Shown: piece by piece, positions 63,043-64,000 of the stretch | Position numbering within the stretch: the stretch's first letter is position 1 | Layout: every line of letters begins with the position of its first letter | Assembly (NCBI GenBank): GCA_030830475.1 | Contig: JAURMX010000020.1 | Location: 35,440-99,439 of the forward strand | Source: Candidatus Nanopelagicales bacterium | GTDB taxonomy: Bacteria; Actinomycetota; Actinomycetes; Nanopelagicales; Nanopelagicaceae | DNA: 64,000 nucleotides | Direction of reading: 5' to 3' | The notes under the pieces: model-generated | Told to the model about the DNA's origin: nothing | Database searches by the model: none | The model's input: only the letters and a program-made list of their open reading frames with translations | Translations under genes and position numbers: made by a program

Positions 63043-63715
63043 GGACGGTTCTTATTCCTTCATAACCATCTCTGTGCAGCTTTTTCCGCAAGTAGGAAAT
63101 ATAGGTATCTACGACCGTAGTTACGGCATCAAAGTCATATCCCCAAATTGCATTTAGGATTGCATCTTTTTCAATTACGATTCCGGGCCGCTCCATTAGA
63201 TACTGGAGTAAACGAAACTCTGTTTTGGAAAGTTCAACATTCTCTTTATCAAAGTAGACTTCATGTGTTTCGCCATTAAGGGTGATTGGCCCTACCTGTA
63301 GGAGCGAACTTCCCCATTTTGGTTGAACACGTCTTAAAACGGTTTCAATTCTGGTAATCAATTCTTCAATACTGAAGGGTTTAGAAACATAATCATCAGC
63401 CCCTTGTTTGAGCCCACTTACGACATCAATCTTGTCTGATCTAGCGCTTAACATTATTACTGGCAGATCGGATTTCAAATCTCTTATCTTTTCTAGGACC
63501 TTAAAACCATCAACAATGGGCATGTTTATGTCCAGTAATACTAGATCGAAGGCTTGATTCCTAATAAGTGAAATCGCCTCAGTGCCACTTTTGGCTGCAG
63601 TTGGTAGATATCCCGAAAGCCGAAGCGTCTCGCACAACAGAGTTCGAATGTTCTCCTCATCATCAATTACTAAGATGCGATATTGAACACCTTGTTTGTC
63701 TTGCTTCACGGGCAT
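63011..63715 (-). CDS. OmpR-family response regulator, second two-component system
   Basis: 234 aa. Receiver domain with VIDDEEN, phospho-acceptor D62 in LLDINMP and VSKPF; C-terminal winged helix (ELSKTEFRLLQYLMERPGIV; VDTYISYLRKKLHRDGYEGIRTVRGVGFQI). Partner of the kinase gene downstream. It is divergent from the exported-protein gene at 63843, so the pair may regulate that gene and itself. Confidence 0.9.
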   Translation of the reverse strand: MPVKQDKQGVQYRILVIDDEENIRTLLCETLRLSGYLPTAAKSGTEAISLIRNQAFDLVLLDINMPIVDGFKVLEKIRDLKSDLPVIMLSARSDKIDVVSGLKQGADDYVSKPFSIEELITRIETVLRRVQPKWGSSLLQVGPITLNGETHEVYFDKENVELSKTEFRLLQYLMERPGIVIEKDAILNAIWGYDFDAVTTVVDTYISYLRKKLHRDGYEGIRTVRGVGFQIKAE

Positions 63716-63842
63716 AAGGGTAGAGGCAGGGAACGATTCCTTTATATAACATATGTCTATTCACATAGAATTCACAAGGTTCAAATGCATAATTTTCACT
63801 CAGGTGAGAAATCGAATTGAGTTAAGGAATTGCGAGGAAACA
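63716..63842. promoter_or_regulatory. Divergent promoter region with TTCACA direct repeats
   Basis: TTCACA occurs at 63760-63765 and again at 63771-63776, 11 bp apart, the spacing usual for OmpR-family dimers that bind direct repeats on one helix face; TTCAAA near 63780 and TTCACT near 63795 may be weaker relatives. A TATATAAC-like AT block lies at 63742-63750. GAGGA precedes GTG 63843. Confidence 0.45.
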
Positions 63843-64000
63843 GTGCCTAAGCTACGAATTAGTTTACTTGTTGCAGTGCTTGCCTGCGCCATCCCATTTA
63901 TTTCTTCCCCTGTATATGCGGTAGTTGAAGACTGTCAAAGTGTAGGAAGTGAATACCGAAGTGCACTGAATTTATTTCAGACTAGCCAAAGCCAGTCGAA
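63843..64000 (+). CDS. Exported protein, 5' part only (cut by window end)
   Basis: The first 52 codons of a gene that runs off the window. GTG 63843 has GAGGAAA just upstream. The start (PKLRISLLVAVLACAIPFISSPVYA) is a Sec signal peptide with predicted cleavage after VYA, followed by VVEDCQSVGSEYRSALNLFQTSQSQS. Divergent from the second two-component operon. The family cannot be told from this fragment. Confidence 0.6.
   Translation, partial: MPKLRISLLVAVLACAIPFISSPVYAVVEDCQSVGSEYRSALNLFQTSQSQS

Overview
The window is a gene-dense, low-GC actinobacterial chromosome segment. I infer a streamlined freshwater acI-type (Nanopelagicales, e.g. Planktophila/Nanopelagicus) genome, from protein families and gene order only. 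The actinobacterial signs are two WhiB regulators, MshB (mycothiol synthesis), the MtrA/MtrB two-component system, PdtaS, DUF3107, DUF3499, DUF5719 and DUF6459 proteins. Blocks of order also match Mycobacterium: O-methyltransferase-tatB-mrp-DUF1003-MgtE_N/CBS (Rv1220c-Rv1232c region), fdxA-dapC (Rv1177-Rv1178), manB-whiB2-DUF3499-PMM-sahH-mtrA-mtrB-comF-secA (Rv3264c-Rv3240c region) and pdtaS-whiB1 (Rv3220c-Rv3219). Streamlining shows in 1-4 nt start/stop overlaps, convergent genes that overlap or touch, no intact mobile elements, no CRISPR and no gene-free stretch above 300 bases.

Layout. 1-5.3 kb: leucyl aminopeptidase, methyltransferase, TatB, Mrp, then DUF1003 and a PRC-barrel/MgtE_N/CBS protein on the minus strand. 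5.4-9.3 kb: a plus-strand run of DMT exporter, PHP phosphoesterase, MarC, MpaB-like oxygenase and ParA-like ATPase. 9.3-12.9 kb: DUF3107 and TetR against mshB-DUF6113, then cysS. 13-22 kb: ferredoxin and dapC (with no standard start codon), mannose-1-P guanylyltransferase, WhiB2, a giant membrane glycosyltransferase, DUF5719, DUF3499 and phosphomannomutase: a cell-envelope mannosylation and sugar-nucleotide block. 22-29 kb: sahH, mtrAB, comF, secA. 29-33 kb: DUF6459 with an in-frame 12-bp repeat array, a SAF/CpaB-like and CpaE-like pair, PdtaS, WhiB1. 33.4-35.2 kb: tRNA-Arg(CCG), msrA, msrB, AlkA-type glycosylase.

35.3-41.7 kb is an alpha-glucoside utilisation locus: LacI regulator, GH13 glucosidase, lipoprotein binding protein and two permeases, without its own ATPase, with hairpins before and after the binding-protein gene. 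41.7-50.4 kb is mixed: PatB-like C-S lyase, CrtI-like oxidoreductase, two small membrane proteins, a short HPF, a METTL25-like methyltransferase, an Escherichia-type ArgG and a DUF885 peptidase. 50.4-54.3 kb is the riboflavin operon ribD-ribE-ribBA-ribH behind an FMN riboswitch whose downstream hairpin covers the ribD Shine-Dalgarno. 54.2-58.9 kb (minus) carries MmsA, a class III aminotransferase, NAD(P)HX dehydratase and TrhO. 58.9-61.2 kb is a membrane protein pair ending in a tandem repeat. 61.3 kb holds a 76-codon remnant of katG. 61.8-63.7 kb is a second two-component system, divergent from a truncated gene for an exported protein at the window edge.

The items I think most deserve a second look are the ATC-started dapC in frame with fdxA, the katG remnant, the SAF/CpaE-like pair with a degenerate P-loop, the DUF6459 repeat array with a nearby 18-bp palindrome, and the layered RNA hairpins of the glucoside and riboflavin operons. 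I do not see a clearly new defence or mobile system here.
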